From: Papilionanthe hookeriana x Papilionanthe teres | Lineage: Eukaryota; Streptophyta; Magnoliopsida; Asparagales; Orchidaceae | Direction of reading: 5' to 3' | DNA: 64,000 nucleotides | Assembly (NCBI GenBank): GCA_022702705.1 | Contig: CM040424.1 | Coordinates: forward strand, 75,891,452 to 75,955,451 | Shown here: piece by piece, positions 10,647 to 22,392 of the stretch | How positions within the stretch are numbered: the stretch's first letter is position 1 | Layout of the letters: each line of letters opens with the position of its first letter | Notes under the pieces: model-generated | What the model was told of the DNA's origin: nothing | The model's database searches: none | The model's input: the letters and a program-made list of their open reading frames with translations, nothing else | Program-made: the position numbers and the translations under genes

Positions 10647-12535
10647 ATTTAGTTCTATAATGAGTCACACAATTAAACGCAAGTATATGTATCACTTAAG
10701 TAATACAGGACTCTAGTGGAGTCCTGGATATCATCCCACAGGAAGTCTTTAATTTTATGGCGTAGTACAGAAATCACTTATCACAACATAATTGCAAGTA
10801 AGTTCAATTCTTAAAATAAAGACAAACAGTTGTAGTTACTATTTCTACAAAAGTACATTCTAAACTTATAGCAAGTTAAACTAACACAATACTAAATTTA
10901 TAACAAAGTTCAGTTGTAAGAAAAAGTCTTCCTCCTCTAAAAATATAATATGATGATTATTGTGACATAGATCAGTGATGCAAATGTATTGTGCCAAAGA
11001 GGAGCATTCATATTCTTTACCCATATCTCAACGTATAAAGAACATTGGTTAATCCTAAGCTCAGTCTTCAGATTCGTGGTTAGGCTAGGAGGATACTGGC
11101 TTTCACTCCATAGCTCTCACTTCCCTTCCCCTGAAGGCTAACACTTGCTTTAGTTTCTAAACATTAGGACCAAATTGAGGATTTCAGTCTGTCACTCTGA
11201 AATCTCCAATTCTACGCCCATCAAAATATATTTCCTTATTTATTTGCACTCAATTCCCATGAACTACATCTATCATTCATGGATATTGAATGTGACATTC
11301 ACTTTTGTTGTGGAACTTATAATCCTTTCAGAATATATGATTCCCAACAAGTTTTAACAATTCAATTAGTCAGATCAAAAAGTAAATGAAGTTCAAAGTG
11401 AAAAGGTCATCACAAATTCTCCATAATAAATCGACACATCATTTTCATATCACAACATCAACACATCACAAGAAAATGAGGAAACAAAGAAATCTACTCA
11501 AGACTCATGAGAAAAAGATGACAAAACATGAATTTTATATATAAAAATAACGCCATACAGACATAATAAAGAAAATACAACTTATCTCAAACTCTTCCCC
11601 CAAACGAATCTCAAGGAATTCCTTTGACTTGTCTTCTTTCTTCACAACAACACACATTTCTCTCATTAGATAAGTAAGGAAGAAGAAATCTCTCACTTTC
11701 CCTCTCCTCTTACACTCCTTAGAAGAGAAAATACAAAAACTATATTTCCTAAACAAAATGAAAAGACACTCACTCCTCACTCTCTCTACACTTTAAACTC
11801 TCTCGCCCTCTCTAAGTTTGGCTCCAAAGAAGTTTAAATTCGTCCATAACTGATTTCCCAAGAGTTTTCTCAATCAACCCAAAAAAATCCGGCCAAATAC
11901 ATTGAATCTAGTTTGAAATCAGGATAGAGCGTGGTTCGGCGTAGGGTATGGCGTCGTTTGGCGCATTATTCCGCAAATCGGTCGCAACTCTTTGTAAAAT
12001 AGCGCGGTCCGGTGCTGGTGATAGCGCTTTTCGGCGCTACTTCAATAAAATGTATTTTTGCCTCATTTTGCTCCAAATTTGCTTCTTTTCGCTTTCTATT
12101 GCTACAAATGCCTAAATCATTGTACATGCATGAAATCAGGAAAAATATCTTTCTTTAAAGTGCAATATCATCAAAAACAGGTATGAAATAGATAGTAAAA
12201 AGCTATCAAATTTATGGTGGATTAAAATCCCCCAAACTTAACTTTTACTTGTCCTCAAGTAATTTTAGTTAATACATAAAATAATGATCCACTGCAGTGA
12301 ACTTTCTTCCTAGAATACCATAACTTTGATTTAGATAAGTACAATAATAAAATTTACAGAAAGATCTTTGTATAATTCAAGTAAATTCTGCATATGTAAG
12401 ATTATATAGTAATCAAGTCTAAGAGTTCTAGCATTCTATTCATTTCAAAAATGACTGTAGATTGTCCTATTAAGGCACTTAAAATGATTACATGAAAAGA
12501 AGTTTATGAGACCACTATTAGTAAGGATGATAATG
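10562..12535 (-). repeat. Opposite-orientation LTR plus 3' internal segment, left arm of an inverted repeat
   Basis: The reverse complement matches the right-hand LTR and the sequence preceding it. The LTR spans roughly 12225 down to 10600. The polypurine tract (reverse of CCCCCAAACTT) is at about 12229-12240, followed by about 300 bp of 3' internal sequence up to 12535. The outermost 40 bases (TGGTGCGACTTTTTAATTTG at 10563 onwards) recur inverted at about 15461-15500. By eye, identity to the right arm is about 80 percent in the AGCGC-motif block, lower than between the two direct LTRs. It is therefore probably a separate, antisense insertion. Confidence 0.8.
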
Positions 12536-13526
12536 TATATGTATGTATTTGTATTTTGTATATGTGATGTACCTGAGACTCTCTCTGATTGGTATCTATG
12601 ATGTAGTTTGTATTTGGTTGTGCTTGTAGCAAACTTTACGTTGAATTGTGATGTATGTGATGTGATAGTAGAGTTTATATGTGTTTAGATTGTTATTTTA
12701 ATCTGTGATAGTAACAGTTAAATGTTAATATTGTGTGCATAGTTTATGTTTTATGTTTTTAAACTTCTTCCCTTGCAAATGTCTAACTCATATTTGTGTA
12801 TAGAAATGCTCTTAATTATTTTAGGCCTATTGTTCTAATTTATGAAGAAAAACTTGCTTAAACTCAAAGGTATGAAAAGCCCAACATATTGAGGTATGAG
12901 TTATATATTTATATCTTTTCTTTCTTCCCACGTTAATTGTATTGACATTTAAAAATTTAAGTTTGGGAAAGGGAAAGAATTAACTGTTAATTGTTATCAT
13001 TTAAAAGTATTTTCAAAATTATTAACATGTTTTCATGTGATAAAACTCAATTTTAAATAACTGTATTTTGATTGTATTTAAGTATTTTGTGAAATTGAAT
13101 GAAAGTATTTGGTAATGAAAAGTAATTTTACAATCTAAGATATTCGATATAAGAGAATAAAACTATAGTCAGCTATTCAAAGTAAGAAAAATTATATGTT
13201 TGGAATATTAAGAATCTTAAAACTTTATGTGATAAGAAAGAATTGAGACTCTATGATGAATCAATAATAAGCTAAATAAATGCCTATAAGGTAAAAGATT
13301 GTGGTAAGTTTCAAATTTAGGGTGAGAAAGGTGAAGTTCAAACTTATTAAATGCTATCCAGATATAGTAATCCTCAATTGAAAAAAAAGAGAAAAATAAA
13401 AAAAAGCAAAAGAAAAGAAGAAAAGAAAAGTGAGGAGATGCCTCATGAAAAATCGGCTTCACTTGGACCTACCTAAAGGGAAGAGCTTAATTACTTCCCT
13501 AAACTTATATGTGTGAATTAACATTT
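12536..13526. other. Spacer between inverted-repeat arms, gypsy 3' non-coding DNA
   Basis: About 1 kb with no meaningful ORF. It has A/G-rich runs near 13380-13435, then a GAGGAGATGCCTC block and CTTCCCTAAACTTATATG, of the kind found between integrase and the 3' LTR in Athila-like elements. I cannot tell whether it belongs to the sense or the antisense element. Confidence 0.5.
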
Positions 13527-15404
13527 TTACAAGTAGTGTTCTCATAAAATTCTTTTCATGTAATCATTTTAAGTGTCTTAATAGGATAATCTACAGTCAT
13601 TTTTGAAATGAATAAAAGACTATAACTCTTAGACTTGATTACTGGATAGTCTTACACCTGCAGAATTTACTAGAATTATTCAAAGATCTTTCTGAAAATT
13701 TTACTATTGTACTTATCTAAGTCAAAATTATGGTATTTTAGAAAGAAAGTTTATTGCAGTGTATCATTATTTAATGTATTAACTAAAATTACTTGAAGAC
13801 AAGTAATAGTTATGTTTGGGGGATCTTGATCTACTGAAAATTCGATAGTTTTTTACTCTTCATTTCATACCCATTTTTAATGATGATGCACTTTAAAGAA
13901 ACGTATTTTTCATGATTTAATGCAGGTACAATGATTTTAGGCTTTTGAAGCAAAATAAAGTGAAAAAAAAAACAAATTTAGAGCAAAATGGGGGCAAAAG
14001 TGCATTTTATTGGACTGACGCTGAACAGCGCTGTCACCAGCGCCAGACCGCGCCAATTTACAGAGATTTTGGATGCAAAAGGCGAAAAATAGCGCCGGAC
14101 GGCACCCTATCCTGCGCCGGACTGCGCCCTATCCCAAATTCAAACTAGATTTAATATAATTGGCCGGATTTTGGAGGGTTGCTTAAAGAAACTTTTGAGG
14201 AATCAGTTATGATCGAATTTAAACTACTTTGGAGCCAAATTTAGAGAGGGGGAGAGAGTTTAGAGTGTAGAGAGATTGAAGAGTGAGTGTATTTTCATTT
14301 TGTTTAGGAAATCTAGGGTTTATGTGTTCTCTTCTAAGGAGTGTGGGAGGAGAGGGAATGTGAGAGATTTCTTCTTTCTTACTTATCTAAAGAGAGAATT
14401 GTGTGTTGTTGTGAAGAAAGAAGAGAAGTCAAAAAAATTCCTTGAGATTTACTTGGGGAAGAGTTTGAGATAAGTTGTCTTTTCTTTACTCTGTTTGTAT
14501 GACGTTGCTTTTATATATATAATCCTTATTTTGGCTTTTCCTTATGAGTGTTGAGTATATTTCTTTGTCTTCCTCCTTTTCATGTAATATGTTGATGTTG
14601 TGATATGGAAATGATGTACCGATTTATTATGAAGAATTTGTGGTGGCCTTTTCACTTCAAACTTCATTTAATTTTTTATCTGACCAATTAAATTGTTAAA
14701 ACTTGTTGGGAAACATATGTTCTGGAATGATTACTAGTTTCACAATAAAAACGAAGTTCACATTCAATGTCCACGAATGAGAGAAGTAGTTCATGGGGGT
14801 TGAGTGCAAGTAAATAGAAAAATATACTTTAATGGGCGTAGAATTAGAGATTTCAGAGTGATAGGCTGAAATCATCAATTTGGTCATAGAGTTTGGAAAC
14901 CAAGGCGAGAGTTAGCTTTCAGGGGAAGGGAAGTGGGAGCTCTAGAGTGAGAGCAATTATCCTCCCAACTTAATCACGAATTTGTGGACTAAACTTAGGA
15001 TTAGTCAATATTCTTTATGCGCTTGGAAAAGGGTAAAGAATAAAAATGCTCCTATTTAACACAATACATTTGCATCACTAATCTATGTCACATAAATCAT
15101 CATATTTTAATTGGAGAGGAGGAATACTCTTTCTTACAACTGAACTTTATTATAACTTTAGTCTTGTGTTATTTTAACTTGCTGGAAGAACAGAATGTAC
15201 TTTGGTAGGAGTAGTAACTACAAGGGTTGTCTTTATTTTAAGAATTAAAATTATTTGCAATTATGTTGTAATTCGAGAAGTGATTTATGTGCTACACCAT
15301 AAAATTAATTGCCTCCCTGTGGGATCGATATCCAGGACTCCACTAGAGCCCTGTATTACTTGAGCGATACATATATTTGCATTTAAGTGTGTGAGTCATT
15401 AGAA

Positions 15405-15461
<57 letters not shown>

Positions 15462-15502
15462 TGAGTTCATAAATTTTTGACAAATCAAAAAGTCGCACCA
15501 GA
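13527..15502 (+). repeat. Right arm of the long inverted repeat
   Basis: It pairs with 10562-12535. For example, CTTTTCATGTAATCATTTTAAGTG... at 13552 is the complement of sequence ending at about 12501, and ATGAGTTCATAAATTT at 15461 is the complement of the stretch near 10590-10605. Arm length is about 1.97 kb and the spacer about 1 kb. It includes the polypurine tract at 13814-13825 and the whole right LTR. Confidence 0.8.
13827..15456 (+). repeat. 3' LTR of the Athila-like element
   Basis: It starts TGATCTACTGAAAATTCGATAG, just after the polypurine tract GTTTGGGGGATC (13814-13825). It runs in the same orientation as the 5' LTR and ends in a TA then CA microsatellite (15411-15461). It contains the same GTGTGAGTCATTAGAAAACT block near its end as the left LTR. 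Short ORFs inside are LTR sequence. Confidence 0.8.
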
Positions 15503-17040
15503 GCTCAACCATGGTTATCTACAGTCAGGGAACTTATCCTCATGCCATCATGAGGCTGTTACCTCCTTCTCCAAGCAAACCCAAGCTCAGTCATGACCAT
15601 TCATGGCTATAGATAAGAGTTAAACAAAGAGCTGCCCTAGAGAGGAGAAACCAACCTGCACTACCCAAAGTCTGAAACAGTCAAGACAAAAATTGTTCCC
15701 CTTAAACCAAGCATCTAATCCCCCTAGATTGGACCTCTGAAATCCACTACAGAAATCTAATTTCTCACCTGAAAACCAGGACAAATTTTTGGGTTGACAC
15801 AAAACTATTCCAAACCCTAAATTAACCACTCCTACACCACACTGAGCTCCATGAGGAAGTTCCCAATCAAACTTGGTTCTACTCGCAAGCTCTAACCCAT
15901 TCCAAAACCAAGCCAAGAGCCCATTTCAGTGAAGTCATACATCCACCCAATTTCACTTCAAATTGAGCACACTAGGAGCTTCACAAGGACCCAATGATTG
16001 TTTCAGTCAAGCTTGATAGTGGCTAAAACTCATCAAGGCAAAATATGAACATTTTAACCTAGTTTTTGCTCAGTCCTGGAACATTATGAAGGAGATTATT
16101 TTAAAACATTCACATAACTGTATGGATGTGATCTCCTTGCTTCGATGAAACTTTAGGAACAAATTTCATTTAAAGCCATGGAGATTTGACATATATTTTA
16201 GGGTTTTAAAATGGATGGTTCATGGGTTATAACTGGTTGGGGAAGACAACCGGATGTATTGGAAATGGACGGCTCTGATCTAGCCGGACAGCGGATCCAT
16301 TCATACGAAACTGACGGAATGACATGCCATATGGCTGCCCGCGTGTAAATTTCAACCAACCAAATGATGTCGCACGTCATTTCGACGGATCCGAGTATCT
16401 AGTGATCATTTGCGTGGATAAATAAGAAATTATGGAATTTATTATTTAAATAAATATAAAAATCTTTATACATTCATATCTTGACATAAAAAAATCATTA
16501 AAATATGAGAAAAATATCCCTGAACTTATAAAAAAATGAGAATAATATGATAGTTAAATTTCATATTAACAAGTTATACTTAATTTTTAATTAATTAATT
16601 ACTCTATGGAGTAATTTAATTATTAAAATTTATTTATTAACCCAAAAATTATGAAAATTTTCGGGATCATACTTCTATCTTTAAGGACATTCCCTAATTT
16701 TTCCAAGTCTAAGGGGAGTCTCTAGTATGAGATATATAATTTTCAACCTTACTTTGTGATTATTTCAAAAAATAATTACATTAACTAGAAAATTAGAAGA
16801 AAAAAATTGAAAATGATTAGAAACCTTAGGGTGATGAATTTGAAACCTAATTTGACATTTTCTAATCTTCGGAAAATTTAAAATGACATTTTTAGTCTTT
16901 TAGCGTAAAATTTGTAAAAATTGAAAAATTATTAATTAAATCCTAAAATTTCTATCTTTTATAAAAGCAATAATTAAATCAACTAAATCCTAATATCTAA
17001 GTTTAAATCACTTGAAAACTTAAAATGAATCTCTAAGTTT
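15503..17040. other. Intergenic DNA, nothing recognised
   Basis: A moderately GC-rich stretch (15500-16400) contains only short chance ORFs. It is followed by very AT-rich sequence. I recognise no family, although the first part could be an old transposon fragment. Confidence 0.4.
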
Positions 17041-17044
17041 TAGT

Positions 17045-18895
17045 TAGGTTAGGTTTAAACATAACTTAAACCTTAAAGACCCTAATTAAGCTTAAATCAC
17101 CTTAAACCTTAGAAACATTTTGTTTAATCAAAGTCTAATTAGGTATAATCCCTTAGTAGGTCTGTTTAACAAACTTAAACTATAAAAACATTAGGTTTAA
17201 GTTAAATTAAACCCTAATTAAACATAACTATGATTAGGTCTAATTAATCCTATTAAACCCCACTTACATTAAATTTAATTAAACTTAAACCCTAATTAGG
17301 TATAATTAATCAAATTAAACCTCACATAAATTAGGTTTAATTAACCTTAAACCCTAATTAGGCCTAACCCTAATTAGAACTAATCCTAGTTAGGTTTAAT
17401 TAATCCAATTCAACTTTACCTCAATTAGGTTTAATTAACCTTAAATCCTAATTAGACTTAACCCTAATTAGGTCTAATTAATCAAATTAAACCTTATCTA
17501 AAGTAGGTTTAATTAAAATTGAAACCTAATTAGATCTAACCCTAATTAGATCCAATTAATTAGATTAAAACTTACCTAAATTATGTTTAATTAAACTTAA
17601 ACTATAACTAGACCTAACCCTAGTTAGGTCTAATTAATCAAATTAAACCTTACATAAATTAAGTTAAAGTAACCTTAAATTATAATTAAACATAACCCTA
17701 ATTACGTCTAATTAATCCAATTAAACCTTACATAAATTAGGTTTAATTAATCATAAACTATATTTAGGCCTAATCCTAATTATGTCTAACTAATCACATG
17801 AATCCTTACCAAAATTAGGTTTAATTAACAAAAAACTCTAATTAGTCCTAACCCTAATTATGTATAATTAATCCAATTAAACCTTACATAAATTAGGTTT
17901 AATTAATTGAAACCCCTAAATAGGTCTAATTAATTCAATTAAACCTTACATAAATTAGGTTTAATTAATTCAAAACCCTAAATAGGTCTAATTAATCCAA
18001 TTAAACCTTACATTAATTAGGTTTAATTAACCTTAAACTAAAATTATACCTAATCCTAATTAGGTCTAATTAATCCAATTAAACGTGACATAAATTAAGT
18101 TTAATTAACCTAAACTATAATTAGGCTTAACCCTAATTAGATTTAATTAATCACATTAAACCTTACCTAAATTAGTTTAATTAACTAAAACCCTAATTGG
18201 ACCTAACCCTAATTAGGTCTAATTAATCAAATTAAACCTTACATAATTTAGACTTAATTAAACTTAAACCATAATTAGACCTAACTCTAATTAGGTCTAA
18301 TTAATCCAATTAAACCTTACCTAAATTAGGTTTAATTAATCCAAAACTCTAATTTGACCTAACTCTAATTAGGTCTAATTAATCAAATTAAACCTTACAT
18401 AAATTAAGTTTAATTAACCTTAAACTATAATTAGATCTTACATAAATTAAGTTTAATTAACCTTAACTATAATTATATCTAACCCTAATTAGTTCTAATT
18501 AATCCAATTAAACCTTAACTAAATTAGGTTTAATTAATCCTAAATTATAATTAGGCCTAACCCTAATTAGGTATAATTAATCACATTAAAACTTACCTAA
18601 TATAGGTTTAATTAACTCTAAACCATAATTAGACATAACCTTAATTCAGTATAATTAATCTGATTAAACCTTACCTAAATTAGGTTTAATTAAACTCACT
18701 GTAATTATACATAACCCTAATTATGTCTAATTAATTTAATTAAACTTTACCTAAATTTGATTTAATTAACCTTGAACTATAATTAAACAGTCTTAATTAT
18801 GTCTAACTAATCCAATTAAACCTTTCCTAGATTAGGTTTAGCCATAATTAAACCTAATTAAATTAATTAAGCCTTACTTACATTAGGCTTAGACC
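17045..18895. repeat. Tandem satellite array, 78-bp unit built from two 39-bp halves
   Basis: The motif TTAGGTTTAATTAA recurs at 17425, 17503, 17581, 17659, 17737, 17815 and 17893 with a period of exactly 78 bases. After two 62-base steps (17955, 18017) the 78-base period returns (18095, then ~18172, ~18249, 18326). Each unit holds two related halves, one around TTAGGTTTAATTAACC and one around TTAGGTCTAATTAATCC. The sequence is rich in CCTAA/TTAGG and in the palindrome TTAATTAA. Units diverge by point changes. There is no coding potential. Confidence 0.9.
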
Positions 18896-19430
18896 TTACT
18901 TAAGTTAAACTTAAGTTAAAACTAAAGTACTTATTAAACCTTACAAAACCTACCAACCTATACATATTGAACCTAAGTCAACATATATCTTGGTTCAACC
19001 TATATTAAACCTATGTCAATATATATCTTAGGCTCAGCCTATATTGAACCTATGTCAACATATATCTTAGGTTCAACCTACATGAACCTAAGTCAACCTA
19101 AATCTTAGGTTCCACCCAAATCGAACCTAAGATAACTCAAAACTTAGGTTCAACTTATATTGAACCTAAATCAAATTACATCATATGTTAAACCTACATT
19201 AAACCTGAATCAACCTATAACTTAGATTGAACCTAATTCAAAAAGACATTATAGGTTCAACCTACATTGGATGTAAATCAATATGTACCTTAGGTTCCAG
19301 CCAAATTGAATTTAAGTCAACTCAAATCTTATGTTTAATCTACATCAAACTTAAATCAACTTAAATTAAATCTAAGACGACCAAAATCTTAGGTTCAACC
19401 CAAATTAAACCTACATCAACCTATAACTTT
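18896..19430. repeat. Related tandem array with a 39-bp unit
   Basis: The motif CTTAGGTTCAACC recurs near 18989, 19027, 19066, 19104, 19143, 19182 and 19221, mostly 38 or 39 bases apart, with irregular spacing afterwards to about 19388. The unit reads roughly CTTAGGTTCAACCTATATTG then AACCTAAGTCAACC. Its length is half the 78-bp unit next door and both share a TTAGGTTyAA core. It looks like a single-unit version of the same satellite. Confidence 0.85.
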
Positions 19431-19434
19431 AGTT

Positions 19435-20600
19435 CTATCACGAGCTACTCTGTCATTCAGAGATACTATGCATTATTGATCACTCGTAGCAGTGGAATAT
19501 GTTGGGTTGTCTGTTTTCTCGAAGAAGTCATACTTTTTTGTGATTCTCCACGGACACCTGTAGAACAACCTTCCATAGTTATGCACATGTAGTGACGTAA
19601 ATAGGAAAGTCTGAAGTCTGTAGCGACAAAATAATCGTTGGGATATCTCTGAAATCCTGAAGCTCATATTTCTTGAATACTACAAAAGACAATCTATTAG
19701 CCACGACAGAAGTTGAAATTGCTAAAATAACTAATTAATTACAGTTCTTATACAGACGTGAGGTCTTAAATGACTCATTATACCAACCAATGAATCTGTA
19801 ACCAAAGAAGACATAAGACATTGTAAAAATAGATTCATACTCTGTGATGTAATGCTTCACTCCATGAAGTTTATGTGTGTGAAAATAATTTATTTTATTG
19901 CCACTTTTTTCTCATTCTCACTTGATCATAGCCTATCAAATGAATCTTCAAAATGATAATACGACCAATCAATTTTAGCTAACATATTATCCAAATAAGG
20001 CAGAGGAAACTAATGATGGTAATAACATTTGTTGTGCTACTATTCACACACATGCTATGACTCTTCTTTCTCATGAGTCAATAAATTTGGAACAACATAA
20101 AGACTCGCACTTCCCTTATAGTCATTTTTATCACTAAATCATCAACATATTTTTCATATTTAATAGAATGTATCCTAAAATGAAGCAAACAACACAATCG
20201 AAGATCTAAAAGATTAGATACAAAACCTGCAAGAAATATAAGGAAAAAAGATACCAGAAGAAGATGGCGTCTAAAACGTCGGGTTAGAGCAAAGAAAGCG
20301 AGAACTTCGTGGGTAAAGAAATGACAAACAAAGAACGTAAGGTCAAACTCAAAAGACAAACGTGTAAATGAAAGGATGAGAATGAGAGCCACGGGCTCAC
20401 GATTTATTAATTGCAGCCGCGCCGCGGGCGAAAAGATCCACAAGAGAGGAATAATAAAATTTTAAGTGGTATCTCAATAAAAATCCCCTTTAGAAGTTAT
20501 TACTCTTAAGGTCCAAGCACAGCCTTAAGATTGCACAACTCCGGGTTGATCCAAAGCCAATCAGCACTCCCGATCCAAAAGCGATCGCAGTCCAGTTTCT
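19435..20600. other. Upstream flank of the PPR gene
   Basis: No gene is supported here. A 121-codon minus-strand frame at 20078-20443 is Phe/Leu-rich and looks like chance. GC content rises from about 20260 towards the PPR gene. An AGCCAATCAG (CCAAT-type) motif lies at about 20552-20561. Confidence 0.4.
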
Positions 20601-20635
20601 GTTAAGTTTTCAACCCTGCTAAACCCTGCAGTCCA

Positions 20636-20644
20636 AAACCCTAA
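20636..20644 (+). promoter_or_regulatory. telo-box AAACCCTAA just before the PPR start
   Basis: AAACCCTAA ends two bases before the ATG. A related AAACCCTGC lies at 20621-20629. Telo-boxes are frequent in 5' regions of plant genes for translation and organelle biogenesis. Function here is inferred from the motif only. Confidence 0.55.
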
Positions 20645-20646
20645 TC

Positions 20647-22392
20647 ATGACCTTCTACCGTCAAACCCTACTCCGATCCCTCCGCTCAGCAGCCGGCGCC
20701 GTTATCGGAGGCGTCGAACCTCGCTCTGCAGACCTCAGATTCTTATCCCGATCATTCGCTTTCTCCTCTGCCGAGGAAGCAGCCGCCGAGCGCCGCCGTC
20801 GTAAGCGCCGCCTCCGCATTGAGCCACCCCTCCATGCTCTCCGTCGCGACCCCAACATTCCCCGTCCCCCACGCGATCCCAACGCACCCCGGTTACCCGA
20901 CTCCACCTCCGCACTCGTTGGTCCTCGCCTCTCTCTCCACAATCGCGTGCAAACCCTCATCCGATCTGGAGAGCTCGACGCCGCATCCTCTCATGCACGC
21001 CATGCTGTATTCTCTTCTGTCAGACCCACCGTGTTCACATGTAACGCCATCATGGCGTCCATGCACCGCGCCCGCCGTCTAGACGATGCCGTAGCCCTCT
21101 TCCACTTCTTTTTCGTTCAGCAGAACATTGTTCCGAACATCGTCTCCTACAACGTTCTTATCAACACTCACTGTGATGCCGGCCGTGTCGACACCGCCCT
21201 CGAAGTATACCGTCATATCCTAGCCAACGCCCCCTTTTCACCTTCCCCTGTCACTTATCGCCATCTCACAAAGGGTCTGATTGACGCCAGCCGAATCACT
21301 GAGGCTATGGATCTCCTTCGCGAGATGCTCAACCGTGGTCATGGTGCCGACTCTCTCGTCTACAACAACCTCATGTCCGGCTTCATCAATCTTGGCAATA
21401 TGGACAAGGCGCTTGAGCTCTTTGACGAGCTCCGTGAGCGATGCCTCGTTTATGATGGGGTTGTGCATACCACCTTTATGGAAGCTTACTGGAAAGAGGG
21501 CAAGGACAAGGAGGCTATGGAGTCCTACCAGTCCCTCATTGATCGCCAGTTCAAGATGACTCCTGCAACATGCAATGTTCTCTTGGAGACCCTTCTAAAG
21601 CATGATAAGGTGGCCGATGCCAACAAACTCTTTGAACATATGCTGGATGAGCATAAGCCGCCAAATTTCATGGCCCTTAACACGGAAACCTATAATATAA
21701 TGGTTAACCGTTGCTTCCACGAAGGAAAGTTTGCCGAAGCCATTGAAGTTTTCCACAAGACGGGATTGAAGCCCTTGGCTATGGACGTTGGTTGCTATAA
21801 TAACATTATTGGAAAGCTATGCAAGAATGGATTGCTACAGGAGGCAGAGAAGCTATTTGAGGAAATGTCGACTAAGTCCGTCAACCCCGATACTTCCACT
21901 TATGGGTTTTTGATTGACGCATGCTTTGAGAATGATAGGCTCGAGGATGCCATGGAATATTTTGGCAAGGTGATAGATGGTGGAGAGGGTGCCCCAAAGG
22001 CTATCCTGGAACTATACAACAAGGTTTTTGATGGATTGGTGAAGGCTGGACGATTAGGTCAGGCTATGGATATCTTTAGTAAGATGGGGGAGAGAGAGTT
22101 AAAGCCAAATTTATTAACTTACGAGACTTTGGTCGCTGGTTTATGTAAAGAAGGAGACTTAGACCGTGGAAGAGTTTTGTTAGAAGAGATGTCAAAAGGT
22201 GGTATTCGTGCTAGCGGTGAGCTCCTTTCATTTGTATCAGACACATATCAGGCGGCGGGACGGGGTGGAGAGATTGAATTTCTTCTCACTGGCAAGAGAG
22301 AGCCCATTCCTCAAACCACTTATGTACATCAAATGGTACCCAATACTGTTTCTGAAGCTTCCATTGATCAGCAGGTAGCTGTGAGATATTGA
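20647..22392 (+). CDS. P-class pentatricopeptide repeat protein, NUWA/GRP23-like
   Basis: An uninterrupted 581-codon frame, as for most plant PPR genes. Residues 1 to about 45 are rich in Arg, Ser and Ala with few acidic residues, fitting a mitochondrial or plastid targeting peptide. A basic, proline-rich linker (about 46-90) follows. From about residue 95 there are ten or eleven degenerate 35-residue helical repeats, such as NIVSYNVLINTHCDAGRVDT, DTSTYGFLIDACFENDRLED and NLLTYETLVAGLCKEGDLDR. There are no E, DYW or SMR domains. The overall pattern (LSLHNRVQTLIRSGELDAAS, YRHILANAPFSPSPVTYRHL) recalls Arabidopsis GRP23 and NUWA, P-class PPR proteins linked to organellar RNA editing and embryo development. 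The Trp/Gln-rich tail of GRP23 is absent. GC content falls from 5' to 3'. The final residues may differ if a possible 79-bp intron (22375-22453) is removed. PPR identity is certain; the subgroup is from memory. Confidence 0.9.
   Translation: MTFYRQTLLRSLRSAAGAVIGGVEPRSADLRFLSRSFAFSSAEEAAAERRRRKRRLRIEPPLHALRRDPNIPRPPRDPNAPRLPDSTSALVGPRLSLHNRVQTLIRSGELDAASSHARHAVFSSVRPTVFTCNAIMASMHRARRLDDAVALFHFFFVQQNIVPNIVSYNVLINTHCDAGRVDTALEVYRHILANAPFSPSPVTYRHLTKGLIDASRITEAMDLLREMLNRGHGADSLVYNNLMSGFINLGNMDKALELFDELRERCLVYDGVVHTTFMEAYWKEGKDKEAMESYQSLIDRQFKMTPATCNVLLETLLKHDKVADANKLFEHMLDEHKPPNFMALNTETYNIMVNRCFHEGKFAEAIEVFHKTGLKPLAMDVGCYNNIIGKLCKNGLLQEAEKLFEEMSTKSVNPDTSTYGFLIDACFENDRLEDAMEYFGKVIDGGEGAPKAILELYNKVFDGLVKAGRLGQAMDIFSKMGERELKPNLLTYETLVAGLCKEGDLDRGRVLLEEMSKGGIRASGELLSFVSDTYQAAGRGGEIEFLLTGKREPIPQTTYVHQMVPNTVSEASIDQQVAVRY

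Larger units (their letters stand above)
2856..15500 (+). mobile_element. Athila-like Ty3/gypsy LTR retrotransposon, decayed and rearranged
   Basis: The domains run in order gag, protease, RT, RNase H, integrase between two direct LTRs (2856-~4466 and 13827-~15456). A primer-binding site at 4471-4488 resembles the tRNA-Asp type, and a polypurine tract lies before the right LTR. The gag C-terminus rich in Asn, Pro and Trp, the protease core DLGAS and the tRNA-Asp-like site are all typical of Athila/Tat elements. Every reading frame is broken by stops or frameshifts. The catalytic RT segment is deleted, an RTE LINE is inserted at 6992-7973, and an opposite-orientation LTR occupies about 10600-12225. 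The element cannot move on its own. Confidence 0.85.

Noticed and set aside
17045..19430. Interstitial telomere array
   Set aside because: CCTAA/TTAGG-like motifs recur, but the period is 39/78 bases and the plant telomere unit TTTAGGG is not repeated in tandem.
17045..19430. CRISPR-like array of regularly spaced repeats
   Set aside because: Adjacent units diverge along their whole length with no unique spacers; it is an ordinary eukaryotic tandem satellite.
20078..20443. A 121-codon minus-strand ORF upstream of the PPR gene
   Set aside because: Hydrophobic low-information sequence with no recognisable motif and a weak start context; could be the promoter side of the PPR gene.
20661..21559. 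ORFs overlapping the PPR gene in other frames and on the minus strand
   Set aside because: Shadow frames of a GC-rich coding sequence; the PPR frame has a complete domain series.
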